In this document: in pieces, positions 14,200 to 24,118 of the stretch
How the letters are laid out: each line of letters opens with the position of its first letter
Numbering within the stretch: position 1 is the stretch's first letter
Assembly (NCBI GenBank): GCA_964513655.1
Contig: CAZENQ010000019.1
Span: forward strand, 1 to 43,954
Reading direction: 5' to 3'
DNA: 43,954 bases
Source of the DNA: G020350405 sp964513655
Lineage (GTDB): Bacteria > Planctomycetota > Phycisphaerae > Sedimentisphaerales > Anaerobacaceae
Made by a program: the position numbers and the translations under genes
Notes under the pieces: generated by a model
The model's input: the letters and a program-made list of their open reading frames with translations, nothing else
Told to the model about the DNA's origin: nothing
Databases searched by the model: none

Positions 14200-17100
14200 T
14201 CAATTTTCTTCATAGAAGGAAACGGGAGAACTAGGCAAAAGCTGCATTGTGTAGCCACCTCCCCATACATAACTTGAGCTCTTACCCATCCCTCCAACTT
14301 TGTAACTCAAACCTATTGTAATCGCAACGGTACCACCGCTGTCCGAGTACCTCCAACCGGAGATAGTGATAGGAACGCTCGTGTTGTTCAAAAGTCTATT
14401 TGCGCTTGCCGTAAGCTTATTTAGCTTTTCTGGCATCCATTTGAACATCTCGAGTTGTGTTATCCCTGTTCCGGTTATATTACGGACATGTGCAGTAAGC
14501 ATCTTATTGAGAATGCCATCCCGCATTTTCTTTGGAAGGCCCATGAAGGGAAAAGTAAAGCTAATATATGGGCCCTCATAATCAGATGACTTCAGGGCAT
14601 TGAAAACCACTCCTCCATACCCTTCAGCTGAAATGCTATTACCATACCCACCAAAGCCTAAGCCGACGCCAACATTCAAATAACCCGCTATTCCGCCCTC
14701 TGAACTAGTGGAAACTAATCCTTCTAAGGTCGTACTCCAGTTGAATTGTGCTGGAACGCTTCCCATATTATGTGAACCACTCACACCACCACCAACCATA
14801 ACTGCTGTAACGGGACCGCTGAGGGCATTCTCTATCCATTTTGGCATTAGCGCAGTAGCAATTTTATTAAGTACGGGAGACAATGCTGGCATAATGAGAC
14901 CAGTAAGCATACTACTGATTGCCATGTTAACCGCCAGGCTAGTGATACTGAAATTACCTGACGGATCAATATTATTGACCGGATTTGCGTGGGCGTAGAG
15001 GTATTTGTGCAGTGACTGTGGGTCGCGGTTGTTTCCGGCGAAGGGGTCCGTACGGTTGAATCGGGCGGTTGCGGGGCTGTACCATCGGGCGCGGAGGTAG
15101 TACTGCTGTGTGTTCTTATCGTACATTTCGCCGGCGTAGAGCAGGGAGGTATCGGCATTGGTAGGTGAGAAGTTCAGCGCCCGGCCGTAGCCATCGTAAT
15201 TGTAGCTTGCGGTTATGTCGCCGGCAGTGTCAGCGAGGTGTCTTACGGAGCCGTGGCCGTCGTAGAGCAGGTACTTCATATCGGTGTTTCGGTCCCGTGC
15301 GAGGACATCCATGCCGAGTATGTAGGCCGTATTGGCATCGGTATTGACTACCTGTCTTAATACCTGCGCGTAGCCGGTGTGGTTGTACGGGTCGATGATG
15401 TACTTGGTCACATTCGTGCCATCGTCAGCCTCGACGCGGATACCCTCCGGATTGTACTTGTAATCGACCGTGGTGCCGCCTGCAGTTACCGAGGAAAGTC
15501 GGTTGCGGTAGTTGTAGGTATATGCGCGGATTGGACTTGCATCGTTGGCCTCTTCGACAAGCGAGCCGTTGTCATCATAGCCGTAGAAGGTATTGGCATC
15601 ATCGGTAAGCTCGCGCGTTAATTCGTCAGTATTGGGGTCGTAGAAGTAATAGGTGGTGTTGCCGTCCACCACCTGACGCTGGAGACGGTTGCCAACGAGG
15701 TCGTAAACGTAACTGTGGGTAAAGTCATTCACATCGCCGCCGGGGGCGTCATAGTCCTCTCCGACAAGCCGGTTAAGGGCATCATAGGTCCAGTTGACTG
15801 CGGTCACATCCGAACCAACGGTCTCCGTGGCGGACGACCTCTGGCCGTCCGGCAGCAGGCTATATACGTAGCGCGCGAGCGGAGCATCCTGAATATCACA
15901 GATGTTGACGTCTGTCAGGCGGTTCAGCTCATCGTAGTCGTAATATGTAACGTTGTTCGGGTATGTTACGGAGTCGACAGAGCCGACGGGGTTGTAATCA
16001 TAATAGAAGCTCTCGTCCGCATTGTCACCGTTGCGTTTATCGACGAAGACCTCGTCCAAACGCGCCAGCTTATCGTAGTAATATTTGACTTTGGTATCGG
16101 AGGCATCTTGTGGGCTATAGGCGGACTTTATCTGCCCTGTATCCCAATACTGGTAACCGATAAACTGGCCACCAGAATTAATCGTCGTGACGTGGCCTTC
16201 GTCATCATACGAATAGGTATAAATGGTCTGGTCAGACTTATCAAAGTCGTCAATGGTGACCTTTGTCTTACGGCCGAGCTTGTCGTACTCGAAGTGGATT
16301 TGCATGTTGGGTTCGGCGGGGTTGAGTTCATTACTATCGTAGAACTTCTGGTATCTAATTTGAGCGGGCGCATTTGGAGCATCGTAGTAGTAACGTGTTA
16401 CGTGTTCGTTGAAGTCTATGTACTTATTTAGCATGCCATTGGCATCATACTCCCAGGATTCGGTTCGCCCATCGGGCAGTGTCCGGCCGGTCCGCTTGTG
16501 CAGCTCGTTGTAGGCGAAGGTGGTCTCGCGGACATAGTTGGCATCTCTGCTGCCGTCGGCATACTCTTTGACATTGTCGTGGATTGTAAGCAGGTTGCCG
16601 TAATTGTCGTAATCGTACTCGTAGCGTGGATAGGTTGGCGTATTGCCGTTGTTGGGGTCATTGACGTCAGGCAGGATGACAGCCGTAAGTCGGCCTGCTG
16701 TGTCATACTCAAACCAGCGAGTGTGGTCGGCCTGGTCGGTCTGCTCGATACGTCGGCCGAGCTCATCATAGTCAACCTTTGTGTAGGTTTGGCCGTGCTG
16801 GGCTGTTTCCGGATAAATGGTCTTCCACAAACGGCCGAGCGCATCATACCTGAACCCGGTTTCGTTGTCGCGCGCATCGCGGACGAGGACACGGTGACTG
16901 CCCTCGTATTCATACACGGTATTAGTGTCCCCGTCCCCATCCGGGTCCTCAAGGGTAACCATAATTTGTTTGCCTGCGGCGTCATAATCATACCTGGTTA
17001 CCTGGTCAGTGGCGCTGGTAGTTTCCGCGACCCGCCCTAAGTCGTATTTCGTGGAGGTCGCCCAGAGCTCAGTGCCGTAACTCCAAACAGGGTCGCCGTT

Positions 17101-20100
17101 GCTATCGTAGATATTTGTCCTGCCGACAATGTTGCTGTCGACGATGATATCTTGGATAGGAATATTAACATCGGCATAGCGCACAGTTGCCCCAACGCGT
17201 CCGAGGCGGTCATATCCTGTCCAGGCGCCGTTCACATTCGGGTCGCAGGGGTCGTGAGGGTCGGTGGTGACAATGGCACGGCCCTCCCTGTCGTAGAGCG
17301 TTTCGGTTATGGTCAGGTAATTATTCGGGTCAGCGGCAAAAACGTCATTGCTCTCATAAACCTTGGTTTCAACGAGGTTGCCCAATTTATCGTACTCGTA
17401 CTTTGTTACCATATCGTGCTGATTTATGACCTTGTCGGGCTTTCCTATCTTGTTGTATTCGGTCTGGCTTAAGACCACTGTAGACGGCTGGACAGTGCCG
17501 GATACGTCATTGACATCTCTTATGATCCTCTTGACCCTGCCCGCAGCATCATATTCGGTGATTGTATAGACGTTGCAATCATTACCTGAGTCGTAGGGGT
17601 CTTCCCAATGATACCAGGACTTGATTTGATTGCCGTTATCATCGTACTGGAAATACCTGGTGGAGGAGCAACAGCCCTCTGCGATGCTGTAGGGCTGATG
17701 GCTGGAGTTGCTCTGAGCCTCATCATAGGTATAGGTGGTAACGACATCCACCAGTTGTCCCGTGTTTTGGTCCGTTACGTGGCGCGTGACTTCGAGGAGG
17801 TTGTTGTTGATGGGGTCATATTCATAGGAAGTGCTGTAGCCGAGTGCGTCTATTGTTTCTTCAAGGAAACCGTCGTAGTCATAGTGATTGGTGGTTATTA
17901 TTGTTTTCAAACCGGAGTCTGTGGGGATTAGCTGCTTGGTTTCTTCGAGCTTGCCGTACCAGTAGTCGTACTTGTACTCAGTGATATTACCTACAGGGTC
18001 GGTCACCTTTGTGGTTTTGCCGTAGCTATCATACTCATAGGAGGTTGTACTCGGTCCTGACGGCGTAGGCACGGTGACAGCGGATGGGCCATCGGGGTAG
18101 AGCGGGTCGTTATAGTCGTACGTGGTTGAGTCATTGAAAGCGTTTATGACTTCGATGACCCTGCCTCGGCTGTCGTAGATGTAGGTTGTTGGAACTTCAA
18201 AGCGGTCGTAAATGGTCTCGGCCTTTTTGCCGCCTACATCCGCGTGGCTCAGTCTAATTTCTCTTCCATATGCGTCGATGATGCCTATTAAGCGGCCGCT
18301 ATCATCGTACTTGTACTGGATGGGACTCAGACCGCGGGCATCTTTGATTTTGTAAATGTAGTGGTATGCGGGATTAATGTCGGGGTCGTTGGGGTCGTTG
18401 TAATCATAGGTGGTGCTCTCGTATATGCCGTTGCCGTCGCCGATATCGACGAGCTTGCGAACCTCGATAAGGTTATCGTTGCTGTCATAATAATATTCAA
18501 TGGTGTTGGGGTCACTGCCGCCCTGCTGGGCCGGGCCCTTGATGGCAGCAATATGGCCGCCATCGTAGGTGACGTCAATAGCCTTGGTCGGGTCGTCGTT
18601 GGCGTCGTAGTGATTGATGTCACCGATATGACCATTATAGAGGTTGACATTAAAATCAATCTTTTCGCCAGTGGGAGTTATTATATAGGCCAGGTATGGG
18701 TCGCCATACGGTTCGGCCCAAAATTGAATGCCTGGCTCAAGGAATAGATCTTTGCCATTCGTAAGTGATTTGCGCTTGATATAGTACTTGGTATAGTCCT
18801 CAGTAGTCAGGACAAAGCCCCGGAAATCGTAAGTTGCGGGGTAAGGAGGCGCTCCCGCAGTATAGGTTTGGCCCTGCCAGTATCCGCCGGTCATTTTTTC
18901 CGCAGGGGCGCACGCGAGCGTGGCATTGACGCCTTCCGCCTCCTTAAAATAGGCGTACTTACCGGCCATGTAGAACATGAAGGTTGTTCTCCTGCCATCA
19001 GGCAGTGTAAGGGTAACATCACGGTTGTAATTGTCGTCCCATCGAATGTATTGGTCTGTACACCCGACACAAGCAAAAGATTGTCTGTATTCGTTAAGTT
19101 CGATGTCCATGTCGGCGACAGAATAGGTCCAGCCATGGCCGAAAGCACCGTCTTGCTCTTTACGGAGACTGTTGTAGGTCCGGGTCACCTTCAGAGGCAT
19201 GCCGGTAACCGGCACAACCAAATCTTCCTGGGTGAAGCTGATGTGTCCGAGCTTGAGCGGACTGTCGAGTACGAACCCGGCATAGTCATAGTCATATGCC
19301 ACGTCGGCGCCGCTGGCGGGGTACTTGACCTTCAGGAACATCTGGTAGGCACCGTTGGCCACACCGGTGAGATCAAGGGTGCCAAGTGAACTACCCGGTT
19401 CGACCTTACCCTCGCGCCAGCCATCGGTACCTGCATTCGGAGTGACATTTTTGACAAAGTCATTGGGACAGGGGTCAAACACAGCTACATCGAACGTATA
19501 TAGTTCAACCTTGTACTTGACGTTCCCCTCGTAGACCGGGTGGTAGGCGGTACCTATGAGGTCGTAAAAGCCAGAATCGATGACCGGCGGGGAGTTCGGT
19601 GGGGCTTGGAGCTCATCATTTAAGATTTCAGCGACGGGCGAGGCCATCATTACGCTGAAGTAAGCGTTCGCGTCCCAAGTGCCGTCGTCCCCATAGTCAA
19701 GGTGTACGGTGTAATCGCCGTCGTTGAGGTCTGTGGCAACAAGAGTCTTATAAATTCTATCGTCGTTGATCCCGGTCATTTCGGTGATCGGACTATTCCC
19801 ATCGAAAGTCAGTTTCCAATCGTTATAGTCATGGAAGACAGCAGTGATTATGAGTGTGCTGGAGTCGGGGGTCGCGATACTTGGGGTAACTCTGAAATCC
19901 GCTACGGGGTAGTCGGACGTGGTAATGGTGTAAAATTGCACGTACTCCTGTTTGTAGTTACCTTCCCGGTCCACCGCCCGAGCAGATATTTCATGTCCGG
20001 TGCTGCGCATAGAGTAAGTATTCAAGGTATGCAGGATGGTTATTTCATTCGGGTCGTTAACATCACCACCAGTTATTTCATAGCTGTTTGGCTCGATAAT

Positions 20101-23100
20101 CTGACGATCCAGCCTCAGCTCAACCTTGTCCAGATGGTCATCTTGAGCAACTACGTTGATGTCAATCACACCGCTGACATACGAATAAGGTTCAATTTCC
20201 TCCGCGCCATTTATTTTTACACTGAAGGTGGTAATATTGGGGTCGGTTGTATCCGCAGGGGGCGGATTATTTATATCCACATATTCGTAAGATACCTCGT
20301 TGACATTGCCGGCCAAGTCCCACACTTTCAGGATAACATTGACATCAACGGCATCATTGAAATCCTCGGTGTAAACAGTGGCCAGTACACCGTCCTCGAC
20401 CGGCTCGGTAAACGCATAGACCAAAAGGTTGGGTTCATTACCGTACTGACTGACGTGCACCTCATATTTCTCGAAGTTATTATTCAGCGGTTTATCACCA
20501 TCTGTGGCTGTGCCTTCGACGACCAATACCCCCAGAATATCCGGGTCGGGTTCGTTGGCATCGGTGATAACAGCGGTGGGCTCGGTCAGGTCCACACGGA
20601 AGGTGCCTTCCAGAGGTATGGCTTCGTTTGCGTCCGAGCCAGCGGTAAGTACGTATTGATAGCTACCATCATTTGGTTCTGCAAATTCAAAGATGGCTAC
20701 CAGATTCGGCTCATTGCCACTTATCGGTCCAAGGTGTACATCGCCCTGGCCATACTTGTAGATATTAGCTTCCCACTGGACGCCTCGGGTGACATCGGCA
20801 TAGATGATAAACTCGTTGGCGTCCTTGCTGACCCAGTCATATTGAGTTATTTGGCCATTAGAGCCAGCTCCAGCCACAACATTTAGGATAGCCGACTGTT
20901 CTGCGACTCGGTCAATGGGCTCGGTGACTGCGAGCACTGAGGCGACCATGATATTAGGGTCAGGTTCGGCTGCCAACCAGGCTCTATCCCTGAACCAGCG
21001 GTTGATATCCAGGACTGCCGGCAGATAGGCCAGGCCCGCGTTTGTCGCGTCGCCTTCGGCTGTCTTCAGCCAAAAGGTGGTTGAATCAATAAGCTCTTCA
21101 ACGGCGTCATAATTATCAGGGTCGAAGTTGGGATCGCAACCAACAAGTAGATCTACCGGTGTGACAGAATTATCTTTCAATTCAGCACCGGCAGGCTGGC
21201 CTATGTCAAATGCGTCCAAGACATGATCATCCGCATTAAATAGTACGAAATCGCTGGCGTTGTTCGCAATACTTCGCTTGATGTAGCCCACATAATTACA
21301 GTCAGCGGCACCCTCGATTTTGACCATGCTCTTCGGTACCGTAATTTCATGTTCAGGATAAGCGGTGTTTTTGATATCGTTCTTAACGTACTCCGGTAAG
21401 TTTGCCAAGGGACCGCTATCTTCGGTCAGACTGTTGGCATCCTCCCAATTGATGATGGTATAGATTGGAACGTTAGGGTCATTCTCATCGTTAGCTGTTT
21501 TGATCACGCGTGCCACGGAGACCGCTTCTTTAGCGGGCAACTGTTGAAACGCCTGCATCAGGACGCTGTGCTCGAGGACACTGGAAGTGAGGGCCGACAT
21601 AAGCATAAACTGGTTCTCAGGATTGAATGGGTCATCACGGTCCGGAGCTAAGCTCTCGACAGGCACATAAGCATCCCGTCCAATTGCAATTCTGACTCGG
21701 TCAGATGCAGCAGTATACGGCCAGTCTTCATCACCCAATAGGCTGGTTACAGTCAGATCCCATGCCACACGCACTACACTGGGCAGGCGAGTTACCGTCA
21801 GGCCCAGGGAACCGCCAATTATCTGATTGAAGCGGTCCATGTAGTGGAAGTAACCCAGACCGATACCGTGCAGAACATCACCGACGGTTTGATCAGGTGT
21901 GAGAACCTCATTAGCATCAAAGCTTTTGGTCACTTCATCCATAAAAGCGTAGTGGCGGTCCAGATCTGCTCCTGTAATTCTCTGGGGATTCAGGACCAGG
22001 GCGTGAATCCCTCCAGCCCGAATCGAATGTGTCATTTTTTCGTGTGTTATTGCATCCGTCGTGCCGTCTGGCGTAATGAACTTCATCTCCAAATCTTGCC
22101 GCCGGCCCATATTAACCGGTTGCTCGGTACCTTCTACCTCAACGGGTTCCCCGTCGACTGTTATCCGGGGGTTAAGGCTCATAACTAACGGGAAGAAATT
22201 GGGGTCGATGCCGGTATTTGTAACGTGCTCATGGTTAGGATCCTGTGGTACATACCTAAGCGTAATCCTTTTACCCACCAGTTCCGGCAGACTCTTTGTC
22301 ATTGCAATGATTGGAGTATCAGCTTCAGTATCGCCCGGATTTCTTAGCGCGACCCTAAACTTATACCTCAACGGGTCAGGAAGCGAACTGAAGTTATCTT
22401 TAGGCGCCCCTTCGTAAATCTTATACTGATCTGTAATCGGCAAAATCCCATATTCCTCCGTCAGTACATAACGTTGACGAAAAGCTGTTTCAGCGCTGAG
22501 CCCATGTTCGCTGAGGTAAGGGCTTATACGGTCGCGCAAAACTGCCAGTTGCCCGGCTATTGGAGTCTCATCTATGCCGAATACGTATCCGTATCCCTCA
22601 TTTACCTCAGTAGTTGCAGCATCTCCGGCTTGTTGCAACACAACAGCGGCTGAGTCCATATCGATCCCAACTGAAGCTGCGATATCAGTGCTGCCAGAGA
22701 GTCCGTGCTGTTTGAACGAGGCGTCCATGTCAAGCCAGGCGTCACCGTCACTTGCCCCCTGATAGTCCTGTTGGCGCACCACCCCTCTGTAAGGGAAGTT
22801 ATCCACATACGCCTTAACCCAGACGTGGTCAACTCGAATTGTCTCGACCGGAGCTTCAGGCGCAAGTTCCCAAGGAATACCATTTCTGTCAACCAGTTCT
22901 ATGACCTGGTTTGGGTCCTCCAAACCGAACCAACTAGCCGCCTCTTCCATTGATAGCTCTATGGTGCCAAGAACATAACGACAGGGTATACCGCTCGCGC
23001 GTAGCAAAGCTATCATCAAGCTGGCAAGATCCATGTCATTTCCTGCTTCTTCCTCTAACGTCCTTTTAGCCCCTTTAAGCGAACCGAAGTAGGGCTCATA

Positions 23101-24006
23101 GACCAGTTCGTTCCGGACATACTCAAAGATTTGGACGGGGTTGTAACCGAGTTCCTCAGCTTTGGCCATAATAAGGTCATTGGGGTCATCCGGGTCAAAG
23201 TCGATTTCGGGTATCGGTTCGCCTGAAGATAATGCGCCAATAGCCAAGTCATCATCATTTGGCTCACCTGTCACTGAATTGACTTCCTCCATTGCGGCAA
23301 TCAGTGCGCGGTGCACGTCTCCGGCGGCAGCCAGCAGCCAGGGCCATTGAAAGAATGGCGGACTGGCAGGCCGTCGAGCGCCAAGAGAGACGCTGTGCCG
23401 TGGGAAATACGGTTTTGAAGGGTCGGAGGGACTCTTTCCAGAATCTTCTTTAGACTCAGGCTGGATAAATTCAACCAGCTCTTGTAAACTTGTCCGCAGT
23501 TTGCCGCGCTTTCCTTGATTTTGTTGAACTAATGACAGCAAACGGTTGAGCTCAAATTGGCGGTCCTCAGCCACCCGGGAAAATTCATCGAGCCTATCCA
23601 GGATTTCCTGAGCAACATCACCTTCAACCAACTGGGTCCGTATATCCGCCAGTTCGGCCTGTATATAAAGGTGGGTCGTCTTGAGCTTGTTTTGCAAGAC
23701 CGCCAAGTCTTTAACAAGAGATTTGGTGTCCTTGCGTGCTTTAATCTTTGCCAGAGCCCGCTTGCTTGTTTTCAGATATTTATGGCATAGTATCTGTTGT
23801 TGCCAGCTGACCGGCAGCGTTGGGTCAATATGAGTGCGCACCGCACGGGCGTGCTCCTCGATGATGCGCAAGTGCTCTTGTTCAGATTGGTGCTGGGCCA
23901 TCACCTGTGCAAGTGTGCCGGCATCAATAAACAGCACCAATGCGGTCACACAGATAATTGTTTTACGCCAAAACAGTTTTATGCTTCGTCTGTAGTGCCG
24001 TAGCAT
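14200..24006 (-). CDS. Large RHS/YD-repeat protein with transglutaminase-like domain and variable C-terminal tip
   Basis: A 3268-aa exported RHS protein. The start ATG has AAGGAGC about 6 bases upstream. Residues 15-38 form a signal peptide or anchor, and a coiled-coil-like region follows to about 190. A transglutaminase-like domain spans about 285-430 (GNDMDLASLMIALLRASGIP, WVKAYV, WLDMDAS), with the Cys position apparently occupied by another residue. Ig-like modules cover about 1100-1560. A DUF6531-type RHS entry domain starts near 1590 (HISFTQEDLVVPVTGMPLKV). Dense YD repeats run from about 1750 to 2900 and form the shell. The core ends LRARWYSPATARFNRTDPF, then NPVNNIDPSGN at about 3012-3016. 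The last 252 residues are the variable tip. It starts with a hydrophobic part and a Gly-rich beta section, of no family I recognise. It follows three large exported-protein genes and precedes the array of displaced tips. Confidence 0.9.
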   Translation of the reverse strand: MLRHYRRSIKLFWRKTIICVTALVLFIDAGTLAQVMAQHQSEQEHLRIIEEHARAVRTHIDPTLPVSWQQQILCHKYLKTSKRALAKIKARKDTKSLVKDLAVLQNKLKTTHLYIQAELADIRTQLVEGDVAQEILDRLDEFSRVAEDRQFELNRLLSLVQQNQGKRGKLRTSLQELVEFIQPESKEDSGKSPSDPSKPYFPRHSVSLGARRPASPPFFQWPWLLAAAGDVHRALIAAMEEVNSVTGEPNDDDLAIGALSSGEPIPEIDFDPDDPNDLIMAKAEELGYNPVQIFEYVRNELVYEPYFGSLKGAKRTLEEEAGNDMDLASLMIALLRASGIPCRYVLGTIELSMEEAASWFGLEDPNQVIELVDRNGIPWELAPEAPVETIRVDHVWVKAYVDNFPYRGVVRQQDYQGASDGDAWLDMDASFKQHGLSGSTDIAASVGIDMDSAAVVLQQAGDAATTEVNEGYGYVFGIDETPIAGQLAVLRDRISPYLSEHGLSAETAFRQRYVLTEEYGILPITDQYKIYEGAPKDNFSSLPDPLRYKFRVALRNPGDTEADTPIIAMTKSLPELVGKRITLRYVPQDPNHEHVTNTGIDPNFFPLVMSLNPRITVDGEPVEVEGTEQPVNMGRRQDLEMKFITPDGTTDAITHEKMTHSIRAGGIHALVLNPQRITGADLDRHYAFMDEVTKSFDANEVLTPDQTVGDVLHGIGLGYFHYMDRFNQIIGGSLGLTVTRLPSVVRVAWDLTVTSLLGDEDWPYTAASDRVRIAIGRDAYVPVESLAPDRDDPFNPENQFMLMSALTSSVLEHSVLMQAFQQLPAKEAVSVARVIKTANDENDPNVPIYTIINWEDANSLTEDSGPLANLPEYVKNDIKNTAYPEHEITVPKSMVKIEGAADCNYVGYIKRSIANNASDFVLFNADDHVLDAFDIGQPAGAELKDNSVTPVDLLVGCDPNFDPDNYDAVEELIDSTTFWLKTAEGDATNAGLAYLPAVLDINRWFRDRAWLAAEPDPNIMVASVLAVTEPIDRVAEQSAILNVVAGAGSNGQITQYDWVSKDANEFIIYADVTRGVQWEANIYKYGQGDVHLGPISGNEPNLVAIFEFAEPNDGSYQYVLTAGSDANEAIPLEGTFRVDLTEPTAVITDANEPDPDILGVLVVEGTATDGDKPLNNNFEKYEVHVSQYGNEPNLLVYAFTEPVEDGVLATVYTEDFNDAVDVNVILKVWDLAGNVNEVSYEYVDINNPPPADTTDPNITTFSVKINGAEEIEPYSYVSGVIDINVVAQDDHLDKVELRLDRQIIEPNSYEITGGDVNDPNEITILHTLNTYSMRSTGHEISARAVDREGNYKQEYVQFYTITTSDYPVADFRVTPSIATPDSSTLIITAVFHDYNDWKLTFDGNSPITEMTGINDDRIYKTLVATDLNDGDYTVHLDYGDDGTWDANAYFSVMMASPVAEILNDELQAPPNSPPVIDSGFYDLIGTAYHPVYEGNVKYKVELYTFDVAVFDPCPNDFVKNVTPNAGTDGWREGKVEPGSSLGTLDLTGVANGAYQMFLKVKYPASGADVAYDYDYAGFVLDSPLKLGHISFTQEDLVVPVTGMPLKVTRTYNSLRKEQDGAFGHGWTYSVADMDIELNEYRQSFACVGCTDQYIRWDDNYNRDVTLTLPDGRRTTFMFYMAGKYAYFKEAEGVNATLACAPAEKMTGGYWQGQTYTAGAPPYPATYDFRGFVLTTEDYTKYYIKRKSLTNGKDLFLEPGIQFWAEPYGDPYLAYIITPTGEKIDFNVNLYNGHIGDINHYDANDDPTKAIDVTYDGGHIAAIKGPAQQGGSDPNTIEYYYDSNDNLIEVRKLVDIGDGNGIYESTTYDYNDPNDPDINPAYHYIYKIKDARGLSPIQYKYDDSGRLIGIIDAYGREIRLSHADVGGKKAETIYDRFEVPTTYIYDSRGRVIEVINAFNDSTTYDYNDPLYPDGPSAVTVPTPSGPSTTSYEYDSYGKTTKVTDPVGNITEYKYDYWYGKLEETKQLIPTDSGLKTIITTNHYDYDGFLEETIDALGYSTSYEYDPINNNLLEVTRHVTDQNTGQLVDVVTTYTYDEAQSNSSHQPYSIAEGCCSSTRYFQYDDNGNQIKSWYHWEDPYDSGNDCNVYTITEYDAAGRVKRIIRDVNDVSGTVQPSTVVLSQTEYNKIGKPDKVINQHDMVTKYEYDKLGNLVETKVYESNDVFAADPNNYLTITETLYDREGRAIVTTDPHDPCDPNVNGAWTGYDRLGRVGATVRYADVNIPIQDIIVDSNIVGRTNIYDSNGDPVWSYGTELWATSTKYDLGRVAETTSATDQVTRYDYDAAGKQIMVTLEDPDGDGDTNTVYEYEGSHRVLVRDARDNETGFRYDALGRLWKTIYPETAQHGQTYTKVDYDELGRRIEQTDQADHTRWFEYDTAGRLTAVILPDVNDPNNGNTPTYPRYEYDYDNYGNLLTIHDNVKEYADGSRDANYVRETTFAYNELHKRTGRTLPDGRTESWEYDANGMLNKYIDFNEHVTRYYYDAPNAPAQIRYQKFYDSNELNPAEPNMQIHFEYDKLGRKTKVTIDDFDKSDQTIYTYSYDDEGHVTTINSGGQFIGYQYWDTGQIKSAYSPQDASDTKVKYYYDKLARLDEVFVDKRNGDNADESFYYDYNPVGSVDSVTYPNNVTYYDYDELNRLTDVNICDIQDAPLARYVYSLLPDGQRSSATETVGSDVTAVNWTYDALNRLVGEDYDAPGGDVNDFTHSYVYDLVGNRLQRQVVDGNTTYYFYDPNTDELTRELTDDANTFYGYDDNGSLVEEANDASPIRAYTYNYRNRLSSVTAGGTTVDYKYNPEGIRVEADDGTNVTKYIIDPYNHTGYAQVLRQVVNTDANTAYILGMDVLARDRNTDMKYLLYDGHGSVRHLADTAGDITASYNYDGYGRALNFSPTNADTSLLYAGEMYDKNTQQYYLRARWYSPATARFNRTDPFAGNNRDPQSLHKYLYAHANPVNNIDPSGNFSITSLAVNMAISSMLTGLIMPALSPVLNKIATALMPKWIENALSGPVTAVMVGGGVSGSHNMGSVPAQFNWSTTLEGLVSTSSEGGIAGYLNVGVGLGFGGYGNSISAEGYGGVVFNALKSSDYEGPYISFTFPFMGLPKKMRDGILNKMLTAHVRNITGTGITQLEMFKWMPEKLNKLTASANRLLNNTSVPITISGWRYSDSGGTVAITIGLSYKVGGMGKSSSYVWGGGYTMQLLPSSPVSFYEEN

Positions 24007-24118
24007 TTTGTAAGCTCCTTTTTATATTAGAGGTTCCTGGTTTTGCACTTGCGCTTTTAGGTGGTCTTTGCTCACTTTAGCATCCTGTCTCCAGATAGTC
24101 GCGCGGAGAAACATCATC

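Noticed and set aside
16000..18700. Dense short repeats that could suggest a CRISPR array or tandem DNA repeat
   Set aside because: The repetition is at the protein level (YD repeats). Spacing and sequence vary and there is no constant repeat with unique spacers. No cas genes are present.
15379..20886. Long plus-strand open frames (up to 394 codons) opposite the RHS gene
   Set aside because: They are antisense to a continuous 3268-codon RHS frame with clear YD repeats. Their translations are Val/Ile-rich low-complexity mirrors of the repeat codons, without ribosome binding sites or recognisable domains.
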